DNA from: CAWDPQ01 sp049642465
GTDB taxonomy: Bacteria > Acidobacteriota > Vicinamibacteria > Vicinamibacterales > 2-12-FULL-66-21
Assembly: GCA_049642465.1 (NCBI GenBank)
Contig: JBAROV010000050.1
Span: 1-64,000, forward strand
DNA: 64,000 nt
Direction of reading: 5' to 3'
Shown here: positions 43,604 through 52,507 of the stretch, in pieces
How the letters are laid out: every line of letters begins with the position of its first letter
Numbering within the stretch: the first letter of the stretch is position 1
Notes under the pieces: generated by a model
The model's database searches: none
Told to the model about the DNA's origin: nothing
Seen by the model: the letters and a program-made list of their open reading frames with translations, nothing else
Position numbers and translations under genes: made by a program

Positions 43604-44200
43604 CGTCTGTTTCGCTGGACCCTTGGAGCGTGGCTGCTGCTGGGTGCGGCGCCAGTTCAAGCCAATGTCACGACGTTTCCTCCACCCGGCGCGTTCTACG
43701 ATGTGATGGGCTCCTTTACCGCGTGGAACGAAGACGCGGCGATCTGGTTGCCAGACGTAATGGCACACCCTGACTTCATTGGTACGACCTTCATCGAACC
43801 GGGTTCGGGGCAAGTCGCGCGCGTGAGTCTCTTCACCGCCGACTACAACTTTATTGGTGGCGGAACAAAAGCGACGAACGCTGATGGCAGTTGGTGGATC
43901 AATCAGATGTACCACGGCGTCGTGGGCTCGTCGATCGTCTTCTACAACTTTCACTTCGTCATGAACGCCGAGGGTACCGGCGGAATTGTGAGCTGGTTGG
44001 GGTACACCCCGGGTGAATGGATCTCTGAAGGCAACACGACACGGCCGCCGGGCTTGTTGTCGGTCAGCGGAACATTCACGGTCGTTACCGAGCCAACATC
44101 GATAGCTTCGTTCGGGTTCGGGCTCGCGGTCCTGGCTCTCGCGACACGTCGACGACCCAGGCTGGCACTTCTTGTTAGGACGCCTCCGCTGCGCACCTAG
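43604..44200 (+). CDS. Exported protein with PEP-CTERM-like signal, element cargo
   Basis: About 198 residues from GTG 43604. A signal peptide (VRLFRWTLGAWLLLGAAPVQA) leads into a beta-rich body. The C-terminus is a sorting signal: VTEPTSIASFGFGLAVLALA then TRRRPR, with TEP in place of PEP. It would need the host exosortase. It is convergent with the tail-like cassette at 44197, overlapping by 4 nt. Cargo of the element, function unknown. Confidence 0.65.
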   Translation, partial: RLFRWTLGAWLLLGAAPVQANVTTFPPPGAFYDVMGSFTAWNEDAAIWLPDVMAHPDFIGTTFIEPGSGQVARVSLFTADYNFIGGGTKATNADGSWWINQMYHGVVGSSIVFYNFHFVMNAEGTGGIVSWLGYTPGEWISEGNTTRPPGLLSVSGTFTVVTEPTSIASFGFGLAVLALATRRRPRLALLVRTPPLRT

Positions 44201-44904
44201 CTGCAGTGTCCGTTCTCGCCCCGATACATCCCGATGGCCATCCCCAACGGCCACGCCCGCGTATTCTTCGTGACGCGGCCCCCGCCACCTGCAGCCGCTT
44301 TCATCGCGACCCCCGACACCGCCCACCCGGTATCCTCTGCTTGTCCCCACTGGACGGTGGGATTCGTCGTGGTGTAGTACTGCCCCGCGTGGGACGTATC
44401 GCCGTTCACGTTCTCGACTTCCCACAGTTGCGTTCCGGTCGGCGTAATACCCGATCCTGAATCCGAGCCAATGGCACCAACCGTGACCTCTCCGCTCCCC
44501 GCCGTAACCGCGACGGACGCCGTCGTGCTACTGCCACCGTTAACGGCCGCCGTTCCGAACGGGACGGTCTGATGCACGCCACTAAAGTTGGTGGCCCCGG
44601 CGGCGACTTGGGACGAGGTACCGATGGTTACTGTAATGTCCGCCGTCGTAATGTTCGGGGCGATGAGATACCAGATCGCTGAGCGGCAAAAGTTCCCGTC
44701 ATCGCCCGCGCTGCTTGGCACTTCTGTGAGCGACTGCGCGCCGAAACTGACCGCCGTGACTGTGCGTCCCGAGGCTGGACCTGACGTGCCCGTCCCAGCC
44801 GTGACGACCAGCATGTCCGTCCCGGCCACCGTGGTATGAGACCAGACCAGCGAGCCCGTGCTGCTACTGGAACTTGACGACGAACTGCCGACGCTTATCG
44901 CCAT
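44197..44904 (-). CDS. Phage-structural-like protein (probable tail or decoration)
   Basis: 235 residues. It starts with a Ser run, then STGSLVWSHTTVAGTDMLVV and a long beta pattern (TNFSGVHQTVPFGTAAVNGG) similar to proteins annotated as virion decoration or tail structure in environmental phages (recall). The Gly/Thr/Ser-rich beta content fits. AGGTGA lies 4 nt before the ATG. It is the last gene of a leftward cassette with the beta-helix and tail-fibre-like genes. Confidence 0.5.
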   Translation of the reverse strand: MAISVGSSSSSSSSSTGSLVWSHTTVAGTDMLVVTAGTGTSGPASGRTVTAVSFGAQSLTEVPSSAGDDGNFCRSAIWYLIAPNITTADITVTIGTSSQVAAGATNFSGVHQTVPFGTAAVNGGSSTTASVAVTAGSGEVTVGAIGSDSGSGITPTGTQLWEVENVNGDTSHAGQYYTTTNPTVQWGQAEDTGWAVSGVAMKAAAGGGGRVTKNTRAWPLGMAIGMYRGENGHCS

Positions 44905-45125
44905 ATGTCACCTGCTCGAATCATGTCCACCTCCGTACGGCAACTGATAGCCGCGGGGATCGATGTGCCAACATCTTCAGCGCCGACCCCAGACCCCGTC
45001 ACAAAGGCAATCGCCATATCATTTCCTCTCACCATCTAACGCACTTCCCGAATTCTTCGGTACCTAAGTCCTCGAACGACCAGCGCCCGGTTGGACGCTT
45101 CCACTCAGTGAATCCCACCGCACAC

Positions 45126-45644
45126 TCATCCAACGATCGTCGCCCACTCGCGGCCGACAATGTTCGTCGGGTTCGCCTCGAACCACACGTGATCGAGCAC
45201 GATGTCTCTGAGCGGAAAGGGTGAGCCGGGTTGAGGATCGATCACGACGCCGGCCTTCGTGTTCAGCTCTACGATGCAGCGATTGACCAACGAGATCCCC
45301 GCGCCAGTCTGGATCATCAAGCCGTAGGGCGCGCCGCGGAACGCGCAGGCGTCGAATACGATCGTCGTCGCAATGGTATTCCACGGAATGAATACATTGG
45401 CCTCCGTCGCGCGCGAGAAGTGGCAGCTCCGAAACGTGACGCTGACCGCGTTGGAGAGCACGAGGTTGATGTAGAAGCCTCTCACCCAGACCCGCTCAAA
45501 AACGACGTACGAGGCATCGCAGTGAATTCCGTAGCCCGTCCCGTCACCCTCAAGCACGAGATCGTGGACATACTGGATCTTCGGGACGCCCCAATCCTGA
45601 TGCGCGACGATGCCGCCGGTGAGGCTTAGCTGCGCCTTCGTCAT
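45126..45644 (-). CDS. Right-handed beta-helix protein, possibly truncated
   Basis: 172 residues. Repeating turns such as YGIHCDASYVVFERVWVRG and NAVSVTFRSCHFSRATEANV are typical of parallel beta-helices in phage tailspikes and pectate lyases. It is short for a tailspike and ends abruptly after WATIVG, so the C-terminal part may be lost. It is coupled to the upstream coiled-coil gene by a 4-nt overlap. Confidence 0.55.
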   Translation of the reverse strand: MTKAQLSLTGGIVAHQDWGVPKIQYVHDLVLEGDGTGYGIHCDASYVVFERVWVRGFYINLVLSNAVSVTFRSCHFSRATEANVFIPWNTIATTIVFDACAFRGAPYGLMIQTGAGISLVNRCIVELNTKAGVVIDPQPGSPFPLRDIVLDHVWFEANPTNIVGREWATIVG

Positions 45645-45895
45645 AGAAGCGGCGCGTGCTGAAAGAGCAGCGGCTCCTCGCCACGCGCGGCGCGTTCGGC
45701 GTTCACCTCAGCGATCATCTCGGCAGGCCCGATCTGGATCGTGAGACTGTATATTTCCTGCTGCAGTTGCCGTGCTTCCTTGGTGGCCTTTTCGGCGCAC
45801 GCGATTGCGCGAGCCCGGAGGTCGCGAACGGTGAGCAATCGGCTCTTCGCCGCCGCGAGCCGGTGTTGAAGTTCACGCAGTTCTGAAGTGTCCAT
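45641..45895 (-). CDS. Small coiled-coil protein
   Basis: 84 residues, almost all helical: LRELQHRLAAAKSRLL and EKATKEARQLQQEIYSL. It overlaps the beta-helix gene start by 4 nt. Similar in style to the neighbour at 45912. Possibly a tail accessory or chaperone; no family recognised. Confidence 0.55.
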   Translation of the reverse strand: MDTSELRELQHRLAAAKSRLLTVRDLRARAIACAEKATKEARQLQQEIYSLTIQIGPAEMIAEVNAERAARGEEPLLFQHAPLL

Positions 45896-45911
45896 ATACG
45901 CTCCTGTTGTT

Positions 45912-46109
45912 CTACTTCTTTACCGAGCCGGGTTGCGGTGCGTCGCGCTCAGCGTCGTTGTTGAGCAGCTCCGCGAGCAGCTCCTTCTGTGCCTGTAACC
46001 GCACGACCTGCGTCGCCGCGTTCTGTGCCGCCGCGACTGCTCGCGCGTGCAACTGCTGGGCGGCGGTGAGTTCAGCGTCCACCGTCAGTAACCGTTCCTG
46101 AAGTGTCAT
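45912..46109 (-). CDS. Small coiled-coil protein
   Basis: 65 residues. A single coiled coil (LLTVDAELTAAQQLHARAV then TQVVRLQAQKELLAELL). Starts inside the end of the tail-fibre-like gene (ATGA). Same architecture as the 84-residue neighbour, suggesting duplicated accessory proteins. Confidence 0.55.
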   Translation of the reverse strand: MTLQERLLTVDAELTAAQQLHARAVAAAQNAATQVVRLQAQKELLAELLNNDAERDAPQPGSVKK

Positions 46110-46915
46110 GGTTCTGTCGCGATGACCTGCACGGCGCCCGTATTGAACCGCGCGACGATCTGCGTCTTTCCAGCGCCGTTGTCGCGGGCGTAGAGTTTGA
46201 CTTCGTTCGCGCTAGGCGCTGCAGGATCAGACGAGGCTTCATTCAGCTTCAGGTGCATCGCCGCGTTTTCGATCTGCAGCTTCCCGAGATCCGCGCCGGC
46301 GCCGTCCTGGAACAGCAGGCTGGCGTTCGTGAACAGGATCAGGTTCCCGTCGAGGCGGCTCACGCCGGAGTCGATCCACAGCGCGTAGTTGTTGGTCGCC
46401 TCGCTCGGAGCGTTGACGACATAGAGCGACGCCGCGGAGGTTACACTACCGGCACCCGCTGTGATCGTCGGCTTTGTTACCTGCAGGCCGGAGAAGATGC
46501 TGTGCGTGCCGGATGCCGCTTCGTCGAGCGTCCCCGCGATGTGCGCGACTGCGGCACTCACTCCTGCGCCGGGTTGAAGCCGTGACGTGACTTCGAGCCC
46601 GTGAACGCCGGTTGCGAGTGTGCCCGCCAGAAGCAACTGACGCGTCGAACTGACCGCGCCTCCTATCGCATGTGGCCCGGCACCGGCAACGTTGAGATCG
46701 CCTGCGAGCCACAAGTCTCTGAATTTGAGCGCCGACGTGCCGAGGTCGTACGTGTCATTCGCCTGCGGTTTGAGGTGATGCGCGAAGCCGTCGAGCAGAC
46801 CCTGCTCGACCGCCACGACCTCGTCTTGGAGGTCGTTGATGTGGGCGGCGGAGAAGATGTCGACGCCGTCGTTTTTACTGGTGTAGGTCTTTACAGCGGT
46901 TGGATAGCTTGCCAT
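46106..46915 (-). CDS. Phage tail-fibre-like protein
   Basis: 269 residues. The N-terminus MASYPTAVKTYTSKNDG then AAHINDLQDEVVAVE is a signature seen in many phage tail-fibre or baseplate proteins (recall). Later turns (NDTYDLGTSALKFRDLWLAG) match phage fibre repeats where a grid of features is compared with a scaffold. The ribosome site AAAGGA precedes it. With 44197 and 45126 it forms a host-contact cassette without other virion genes. Confidence 0.6.
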   Translation of the reverse strand: MASYPTAVKTYTSKNDGVDIFSAAHINDLQDEVVAVEQGLLDGFAHHLKPQANDTYDLGTSALKFRDLWLAGDLNVAGAGPHAIGGAVSSTRQLLLAGTLATGVHGLEVTSRLQPGAGVSAAVAHIAGTLDEAASGTHSIFSGLQVTKPTITAGAGSVTSAASLYVVNAPSEATNNYALWIDSGVSRLDGNLILFTNASLLFQDGAGADLGKLQIENAAMHLKLNEASSDPAAPSANEVKLYARDNGAGKTQIVARFNTGAVQVIATEP

Positions 46916-47429
46916 TGGAATCCTTTGCGTTGTGGCTGCGCCGCCGTCGAAGCGGACGCCTTGATCGGTAAGTCTTCGAGCGGCTGCAGCGGCCCGCCGC
47001 CAGCGGGTCGCAGGTAGGCGCGGTGATGTGGGCCGCCGCCGGCCGTGCCGCGTCGAAAAGTTCGTCGATCGTGGTGAAGACGCGCTCGCGGCCGCGGAGG
47101 CGCTCAGTGTGACCGGCGTCGGGAGCTATGCCACGGCGATCAGCGAGAGCAGCCAGTTCCGGATGCGACTGACACAGGTTCTCCACGAGCATTGCGGCTC
47201 CTGGACACGCCAAGGCATGGTCCGCGGTCAGATTGCCGTCGGCGTCAATCTCCGTCGTCAAATGACAGTCGAACGCTCCGCCGCTGAACAAGTGTTCAAG
47301 AGTTCTGAGTGTCTGCGCCGAGGTCAAGCGGAGCGCGGCGGCATCGTGCGTGAACGGGCACGACGCGCACGGTCGGATCAGGCTTGCTGGCTTCTTCGAT
47401 GCGCCGGACGTTTCACGGTCGGCGGTCAT
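46875..47429 (-). CDS. CxxCPF-motif protein (DUF6283-like)
   Basis: 184 residues. The N-terminal half has RPCASCPFTHD (C21, C24), FDCHLTTE and ALACPGAAM, a Cys pattern seen in small phage-associated proteins called DUF6283 (recall). The C-terminal ~50 residues are basic and overlap the next gene by 41 nt, so the true end may be earlier in function if not in frame. Possible metal binding. Confidence 0.55.
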   Translation of the reverse strand: MTADRETSGASKKPASLIRPCASCPFTHDAAALRLTSAQTLRTLEHLFSGGAFDCHLTTEIDADGNLTADHALACPGAAMLVENLCQSHPELAALADRRGIAPDAGHTERLRGRERVFTTIDELFDAARPAAAHITAPTCDPLAAGRCSRSKTYRSRRPLRRRRSHNAKDSNGKLSNRCKDLHQ

Positions 47430-47439
47430 GACAATCCTT

Positions 47440-47649
47440 TTAGCGCGCGCCTAATTCGAGCCGGGACGGTGGAACGTTGAGCGCGGAGGCGAAGCGCTCC
47501 ACGACGTCGACCGGATTCAGCGGGCGCAGCCCGCGTTCGAGTTGTGAAACGTACGCCTGTGAGAAGCCGGCGGCTTCGGCAAGCTCGCGCTGGGTCAGCC
47601 GGCGACGCTGCCGAAGTGTGCGCAGTGTGGAGGCGAATACGGGACTCAT
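47440..47649 (-). CDS. XRE-family helix-turn-helix protein
   Basis: 69 residues from ATG 47649, with GAAGGG upstream; an upstream in-frame extension of 48 residues is not protein-like. LRTLRQRRRLTQRELAEAAGF then SQAYVSQLERGLRPLNPVD is a canonical HTH_3. Probably a regulator at the head of the leftward cassette and divergent from the nuclease-like gene at 47891. Confidence 0.8.
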   Translation of the reverse strand: MSPVFASTLRTLRQRRRLTQRELAEAAGFSQAYVSQLERGLRPLNPVDVVERFASALNVPPSRLELGAR

Positions 47650-47890
47650 TGATCGAACCCTTCGATCACCGATTGATCTCAGATGCGTGGCGAATCGCGG
47701 TAAACGCCAGAGCGCCGAACGGCGCTGATCTCCGCTCTGTCGCGGCGGAGGGACGATGCAGTGTGGATGCGGGACTTGCTGCGCGGGCTCCACATGACGA
47801 CCCGCAAGTTCTGATTACATTTTAACTATTTTTCTCCGTACGACGACGGGAAAAGACGGACAAAAAACAGCCGAGTACAATTCGCTCACG

Positions 47891-49144
47891 ATGCCGAAAA
47901 CCAAGGTCGTGCTCATTGGCGCCTCCGGCTACACGGCCGATACCGTGACGCACCAACTTGTGTCGTTCGGTTGGAACCAGCTCGTCAACCTGCCGAATCT
48001 CCAGGACTTTGACATTGTGGTGATCAATTTGCTGGAGAACGTCCCTGCTGCGGGCGACGTAACGATCTGGACACCATTCTTTGCGCACGTCACCGAATAC
48101 ACCGCAAAGCAGATCCTCGAACACAACGGCAGCGTCTACGTTCTGGGTGACCCGCGACTGACGGTATTGAGGCTCACCGACGACAAGAAGGACCAAACGA
48201 AGCACGCATTTCTCGACTGGACCGGCGCCAAGTTTCACTGGAATGTGGCAGGGGGCACTTTCATCGAGATCACCACCGGAAATACCCAGCTTCGGGAATA
48301 TCTCGGGCACCTCCAACGGTGGGACTATGCCATGGCCGCAGTAACCGACCGCAAGGGACAGGGATACGGTGTCCATCCGTTCGCCCGCAACCGAACGAAT
48401 CAACCACTCGCGGCGGGGATTGGCTATGAACGCTTGGTGCTACTGCCCGCGATTCCGCTGCCGAGTGAAGACACTCTCCTTTTAGCACTCCGCCTCTTCG
48501 CGGGTATTGACGTAGCGCCGGTTGCTGAACCTGAGTGGGCCGCCCGCCTAGCCGCTCCGGGGCAGGCCGAGATAGACCGACAGATCGCAGACGTCGAGCG
48601 CCAGCTTGCCGCACTCCGAACGCAGCGCTCAGAGCTGGCGACGGAGCGGGAGAAGGCTCGTAGCGTTTTGAAAGTGCTGTATGAACGCGGGTCGGCGTTG
48701 GAGCGAATAGTACGCGAATTGCTCGCGGCACTCGGCGGCACTGTGACGGACCCTGTCGAAGCAAACAAGGAGGATGGCTGGATTCAGTTCGGCAGCGATG
48801 AGGGCGTGCTGGAGATCAAGAGTACTGCGGGATCCTCGTTCGCTGAAGATGGCCTTCGACAGTTGGCCGAGTGGATACTTCGAGGTGAATCCGCAAGCAA
48901 CAGCTACAAAGGGATTTTCATCGGGCTGCACAATGCGGGGCAACCTCCAGGTTCGGGCGCCTCACCGTTCAGTTCAAGTTTCGTGCGGAGTGCCACGAGG
49001 TTCGGCATTGTGGCGGTTTTGACGACCGATCTGTATCTCGCGTACGAGCTAATGAAGGCGGGAAAGCTCACACCAGCAGAGTTCTGGCCGACGCTGTTTC
49101 AGACGAACGGGATCTACGATGCCGCGTGGCTTCGGGAGAAGTGA
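47891..49144 (+). CDS. Rossmann-like, coiled-coil and PD-(D/E)xK-like protein, probable defence effector
   Basis: 417 residues. Residues 1-130 look like a Rossmann-type alpha/beta domain (KVVLIGASGY, then FDIVVINLLENV). A coiled coil spans ~225-270. The C-terminal ~150 residues fit a restriction-like nuclease: a helix with E271, an acidic D295, then VLEIKST with E308-x-K310. No family recognised. It converges with the gene at 49310, which has a similar nuclease core. Candidate member of an undescribed defence system (inference). Confidence 0.6.
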   Translation: MPKTKVVLIGASGYTADTVTHQLVSFGWNQLVNLPNLQDFDIVVINLLENVPAAGDVTIWTPFFAHVTEYTAKQILEHNGSVYVLGDPRLTVLRLTDDKKDQTKHAFLDWTGAKFHWNVAGGTFIEITTGNTQLREYLGHLQRWDYAMAAVTDRKGQGYGVHPFARNRTNQPLAAGIGYERLVLLPAIPLPSEDTLLLALRLFAGIDVAPVAEPEWAARLAAPGQAEIDRQIADVERQLAALRTQRSELATEREKARSVLKVLYERGSALERIVRELLAALGGTVTDPVEANKEDGWIQFGSDEGVLEIKSTAGSSFAEDGLRQLAEWILRGESASNSYKGIFIGLHNAGQPPGSGASPFSSSFVRSATRFGIVAVLTTDLYLAYELMKAGKLTPAEFWPTLFQTNGIYDAAWLREK

Positions 49145-49309
49145 GGGAAGGGTCGCGCAACTCGCGGTTCCGCTTATGCAGCGCACCGCGGACGGGGTTT
49201 GAGTGGGCCAATGTCGCCGCGTAGGCCGGCGTTGTACCGGAATCACTCGCTTGCTGAAGGCAGAGTTAACCTCACACCCTCCGAAGCGTCAATCGGATCG
49301 CGCGCCGGT

Positions 49310-50368
49310 TCACGCGTCCAGCGCACCGAGTGCTTCAGCGCCGTAACTGAACAGCTCCCAGCCCGCTAGCCCGTACCGCACTTTCGCGTCGGTCAGAAGT
49401 GCCGTGAGGGCGAGCATTTCCTCCGGGCGTACTGTAATTCGACCTGATACGGCCGCAATGTCGATCAGGTTCATGTCGAGCTGTTCCAGATCAAAGGCGA
49501 GCGCATCCTCGAAGTCGTCGTAGAAAACTTCTGCCATCCGCTTCAGCTCTTGCTCTGTCGGAGGGCGATAGAGGGTCGGTTCCCGGCCTAGGAACCGATC
49601 GGTTTCGTCGGTCGGCGCAGGCTCCTTGTATCGTTCGGCCGCATTCCTCCTTGTTTCAAGCGCCGACTCATATAAATCCCGCAGCCGGCCTTGGTGCTTC
49701 AAATCGTAGACGCTGATGTCGTGTCGTCCTTCGGCTGCTAGGGTTGCGAGGTATACGGCTAGCAGGCCAGCCGTGGGAGTGCTCAGTTCGATAGTTTTTA
49801 CCGCCTCACGGAAGACAAAGTCCTGAGACTGCATCATCCTAGTTACGAGCCCTTGGATCCGGCGATCTGGCAGCCGCAAGAAATTCAGACTGTACGTTGG
49901 TTCAATAACAATCGTGCGCTCCGCGCCTCTGAATTCGGCTTCGATGTTCCTAATCGCATCTTTGTCGCGGTCTTCATCCGTACAGAGAACGATGTAGTAA
50001 CCGGCCAAGTAGGGAATCTTTCTCAAGGCGTCGTCGCGCTGAGCTTTCAACGCCCGAAATAAATCGCTCCGGCGGAAGTCCTCAAACGACTTGATTTGAA
50101 ATCCCAATAGTTCTGGGGCCTCTTGATCAAGGCGTTCCTGATGGCGAATGCGCACCACGATATCTGCGCCATGATCAATTAGCCCTTGGGTGTCGTAGAC
50201 TACCGGCTCAAACTGCCCAACAGCGCGAAGAACCGCCTCCAGCTGGAGCTGAAATCGGGGGCAGAGGTCATCGTTGTGACGGAGATCACGAAATTCTCTC
50301 GTCTCGATGATGAGCGTGCGGTGCAGACGCAGAAAGTGATCGACGGTGTGCGTCGGGCTGATCCGCAA
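49310..50368 (-). CDS. PD-(D/E)xK-like protein
   Basis: 352 residues from TTG 50368 (AGAGG nearby). Residues ~40-95 have QLQLEAVLRAVGQFEPV then GADIVVRI with D69, and LLGFQIKSFEDF with Q91-x-K93, the (D)...QxK variant of the restriction-nuclease fold. The rest is mostly helical (YDLKHQGRLRDLYESAL) with no recognised family. It faces the gene at 47891 across 165 bp. Proposed partner or parallel effector (inference). Confidence 0.6.
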   Translation of the reverse strand: MRISPTHTVDHFLRLHRTLIIETREFRDLRHNDDLCPRFQLQLEAVLRAVGQFEPVVYDTQGLIDHGADIVVRIRHQERLDQEAPELLGFQIKSFEDFRRSDLFRALKAQRDDALRKIPYLAGYYIVLCTDEDRDKDAIRNIEAEFRGAERTIVIEPTYSLNFLRLPDRRIQGLVTRMMQSQDFVFREAVKTIELSTPTAGLLAVYLATLAAEGRHDISVYDLKHQGRLRDLYESALETRRNAAERYKEPAPTDETDRFLGREPTLYRPPTEQELKRMAEVFYDDFEDALAFDLEQLDMNLIDIAAVSGRITVRPEEMLALTALLTDAKVRYGLAGWELFSYGAEALGALDA

Positions 50369-50629
50369 CCTTAACCTCTTCTAGAATCGGGGCACACCAA
50401 GTCACCTGTCACGGTGTAACCTACCCCAGACGATGATTCGGAAGTCATCGACAACAAACGACGTCTGCGACCCGTTATCCTCCTGCGACGCCGGCTCGCA
50501 CGGCAACAGCAATCGAACGATTTGAGCCGGGTGTGCGGACGCGACACAGCGTGGCTGTTAGACGAGTCGCGAGAATTGCCTCACGCGAGCCTCCCACGTT
50601 AGACTGCACCACCCCTCAAAGGAGCCGCT

Positions 50630-51037
50630 ATGCGCAGGCTGCACGTTCGCGCGGTGCTGGTCCTTCTCTCGCTTCTTATCCCGATCTCTGCGGGACTCGC
50701 CGCACGGCAAGCCGCGGCCCGTGCACCAGTGCCGACGGACACCGTCTACGTGACACGGACCGGCGCGAAGTATCACGCCGCAGGCTGCCGCTCGCTTTCA
50801 CGCAGCCGGATCGCGACCACGCTGGGCGAGGCGTCGAAGCGGTACGGCGCGTGTCGCATTTGCAAGCCGCCAGTGCTCTCGACAGGAGCAGCGCCTGCAA
50901 CGGCCGCTGCCGCGCCGCGCGAGTCACCACGGCCTGCTGCTCGCTCAGCGCGATGCGCCGCGATTACGAAGAAGGGCACTCAGTGCTCGCGGAATGCGAA
51001 GCCGGGCAGCGCGTACTGCTGGCAACACGGAGGCTGA
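50630..51037 (+). CDS. Secreted Cys-rich protein with two small motifs
   Basis: 135 residues with AAAGGAG upstream and a signal peptide (VRAVLVLLSLLIPISAGLA). The middle, YVTRTGAKYHAAGCRSLSRS then CRICKPP, is a short Cys-His motif common in nuclease-associated extracellular proteins. The C-terminus, CAAITKKGTQCSRNAKPG then YCWQHGG, matches the DUF5763 Cys-His motif. Both probably bind zinc. Role unknown. Confidence 0.6.
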   Translation: MRRLHVRAVLVLLSLLIPISAGLAARQAAARAPVPTDTVYVTRTGAKYHAAGCRSLSRSRIATTLGEASKRYGACRICKPPVLSTGAAPATAAAAPRESPRPAARSARCAAITKKGTQCSRNAKPGSAYCWQHGG

Positions 51038-51126
51038 TACGCACAGGCGTGCGGGTTTTATGAGGACAGCGTCTTGCGGACACTCACCAGAATGCGATCG
51101 ACCGAATTTCTGGAAAGGAGCCGGTC

Positions 51127-51612
51127 ATGAAGCGAATGCTCGCCGTCGGGCTCATCGTGTCGTTCATCGTGGCGGAAGCGCGCCTATTCGCTGTCGATTC
51201 GAACAAGGCTCAGTACATGGGTGGCACCGTCGCCGGCCTGAAAGAAAAGGCGCAGGGTAGGTTCTCGACTTCGGCTGAGGACGCAATTACGTTCACCCCC
51301 GACGGAAAGAAGTCCGTGCCCGTGTCGATCCCTTACGCGGCCATCACCGAGTTGGAGTACGGCCAGAAGGCGGGTCGGCGTGTCGCCGTCGGCATCCTCG
51401 TCTCACCGTGGGCCCTCTTTTCCAAGAAGCGCAACCACTACCTGACGATCAGCTACAAAGACGCAGCGGGCAAAGAACAGGCCGCAGTGTTCGAGCTGGG
51501 AAAAGACATCGTGCGTACGACCGTGAAGATCCTCGAAACGCGGTCGGGCAAGGATGTTCAGTACCAGGACGATGAGGCGCGCAAGTCGCTCGGTGGCGGA
51601 AAGGGGAAGTAG
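51127..51612 (+). CDS. Secreted protein, unknown
   Basis: 161 residues; GGAGCC upstream; signal peptide MKRMLAVGLIVSFIVA. The body is a beta-rich domain: VAGLKEKAQGRFSTS then IPYAAITELEYGQ and LTISYKDAAGKEQAAVFEL, recalling small PH-like secreted domains of Acidobacteria-type genomes. Lys/Gly-rich tail. Same strand as its two neighbours; the three may be a secreted set. Confidence 0.6.
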   Translation: MKRMLAVGLIVSFIVAEARLFAVDSNKAQYMGGTVAGLKEKAQGRFSTSAEDAITFTPDGKKSVPVSIPYAAITELEYGQKAGRRVAVGILVSPWALFSKKRNHYLTISYKDAAGKEQAAVFELGKDIVRTTVKILETRSGKDVQYQDDEARKSLGGGKGK

Positions 51613-51666
51613 CCGCAGGGGATCGGTTGACCTCACTAGCGAAACGAACAGCGCAGGAGGGGCCTC

Positions 51667-52200
51667 ATGATGCGGTTTACAGGTTCGGTCGGAGCGATCG
51701 TAGTACTAACGTGGGCCACCCTTTCGATTCTGCGTGGAGATGGACAGCTACCAAGCGACTTCGAGACGTGCGCGTCCGAAATTGACGATCTTCAAGGCAA
51801 CGCAGACGAAGCCCATTCGGCCGCCGAGGAGGCAGCGTCGGCGAAAGACGAACTGGAAGATGCAGCTTCGGCAGCTCGCTCGCGGTGTTCGTCTTATGGC
51901 GAGTCGAATTACCTATGTGAATCCGCGCGGCGCCTGGCGAGAGATGCAAAAAACGAGTTCGAGTCCGCGGCGGACACATTTCTAAGCGCGTACGGTGAGT
52001 TGACGTCCAGCATTCGATCCGTCCAATTGGCCTGTGGAGTTCGTACGCCGATTGCTGGGATTCCTGATCATAAACAGGGATTGTGCCGAGCCGTCAGGAA
52101 CTTGGGCAATGTCTTCTCAGGCTCGTTAACACCCGCCATGCGCGAACAGTTTTGTAAGGGCCTCACGGCGGCGGAGTGCTCTACCTGCCTCTCCCGGTGA
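51667..52200 (+). CDS. Secreted coiled-coil protein with six or more Cys
   Basis: 177 residues with GGAGGG upstream and a signal peptide (VGAIVVLTWATLSIL). The mature part is an amphipathic helix (NADEAHSAAEEAASAKDEL) then Cys-containing loops (SRCSSYGESNYLCESARR, AACECSTC-like end). No family recognised. Third of a secreted trio. Confidence 0.55.
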   Translation: MMRFTGSVGAIVVLTWATLSILRGDGQLPSDFETCASEIDDLQGNADEAHSAAEEAASAKDELEDAASAARSRCSSYGESNYLCESARRLARDAKNEFESAADTFLSAYGELTSSIRSVQLACGVRTPIAGIPDHKQGLCRAVRNLGNVFSGSLTPAMREQFCKGLTAAECSTCLSR

Positions 52201-52206
52201 TATTGA

Positions 52207-52458
52207 CTGGACGTTCTTCAGCGTCTCCGTCTCACTTGGAACGGCGATCCGAAGGAACTCGGCGACCTGTTCCGCCTGCGAAAGAATCGCCGGCAGGCAC
52301 GCGCGGCCCTCTACTCGCACCAATTCGGCTGGGAAGTGCGTCTGCTGGTCGGTGCGCAACCTGAGACTGTGCAGTCCCGCGTGTGTCGGTCGCAGGAGGA
52401 AGTGTTGTGGACGGGCGAAGAGTGGAAGGCAGCGATGATTGAGAAGGGGTGGCGGTGA
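52207..52458 (+). CDS. Small phage-type protein, non-canonical start
   Basis: About 83 residues in the frame LRLTWNGDPKELGDLFRL then QFGWEVRLLVGAQPE and ending AAMIEKGWR. This resembles small prophage proteins of unknown role (recall). An in-frame TGA lies just before and the first usable start is CTG 52207, so translation is uncertain or the 5' end is altered. Confidence 0.4.
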   Translation: MDVLQRLRLTWNGDPKELGDLFRLRKNRRQARAALYSHQFGWEVRLLVGAQPETVQSRVCRSQEEVLWTGEEWKAAMIEKGWR

Positions 52459-52507
52459 CACGCCTTCGGCGTACGCCAGTCTTTCTCTCTCCAGGTTTGG
52501 CATCATT

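Noticed and set aside
43481..44425. 314-codon minus-strand frame
   Set aside because: Low-complexity Arg/Gly-rich shadow opposite the PEP-CTERM gene.
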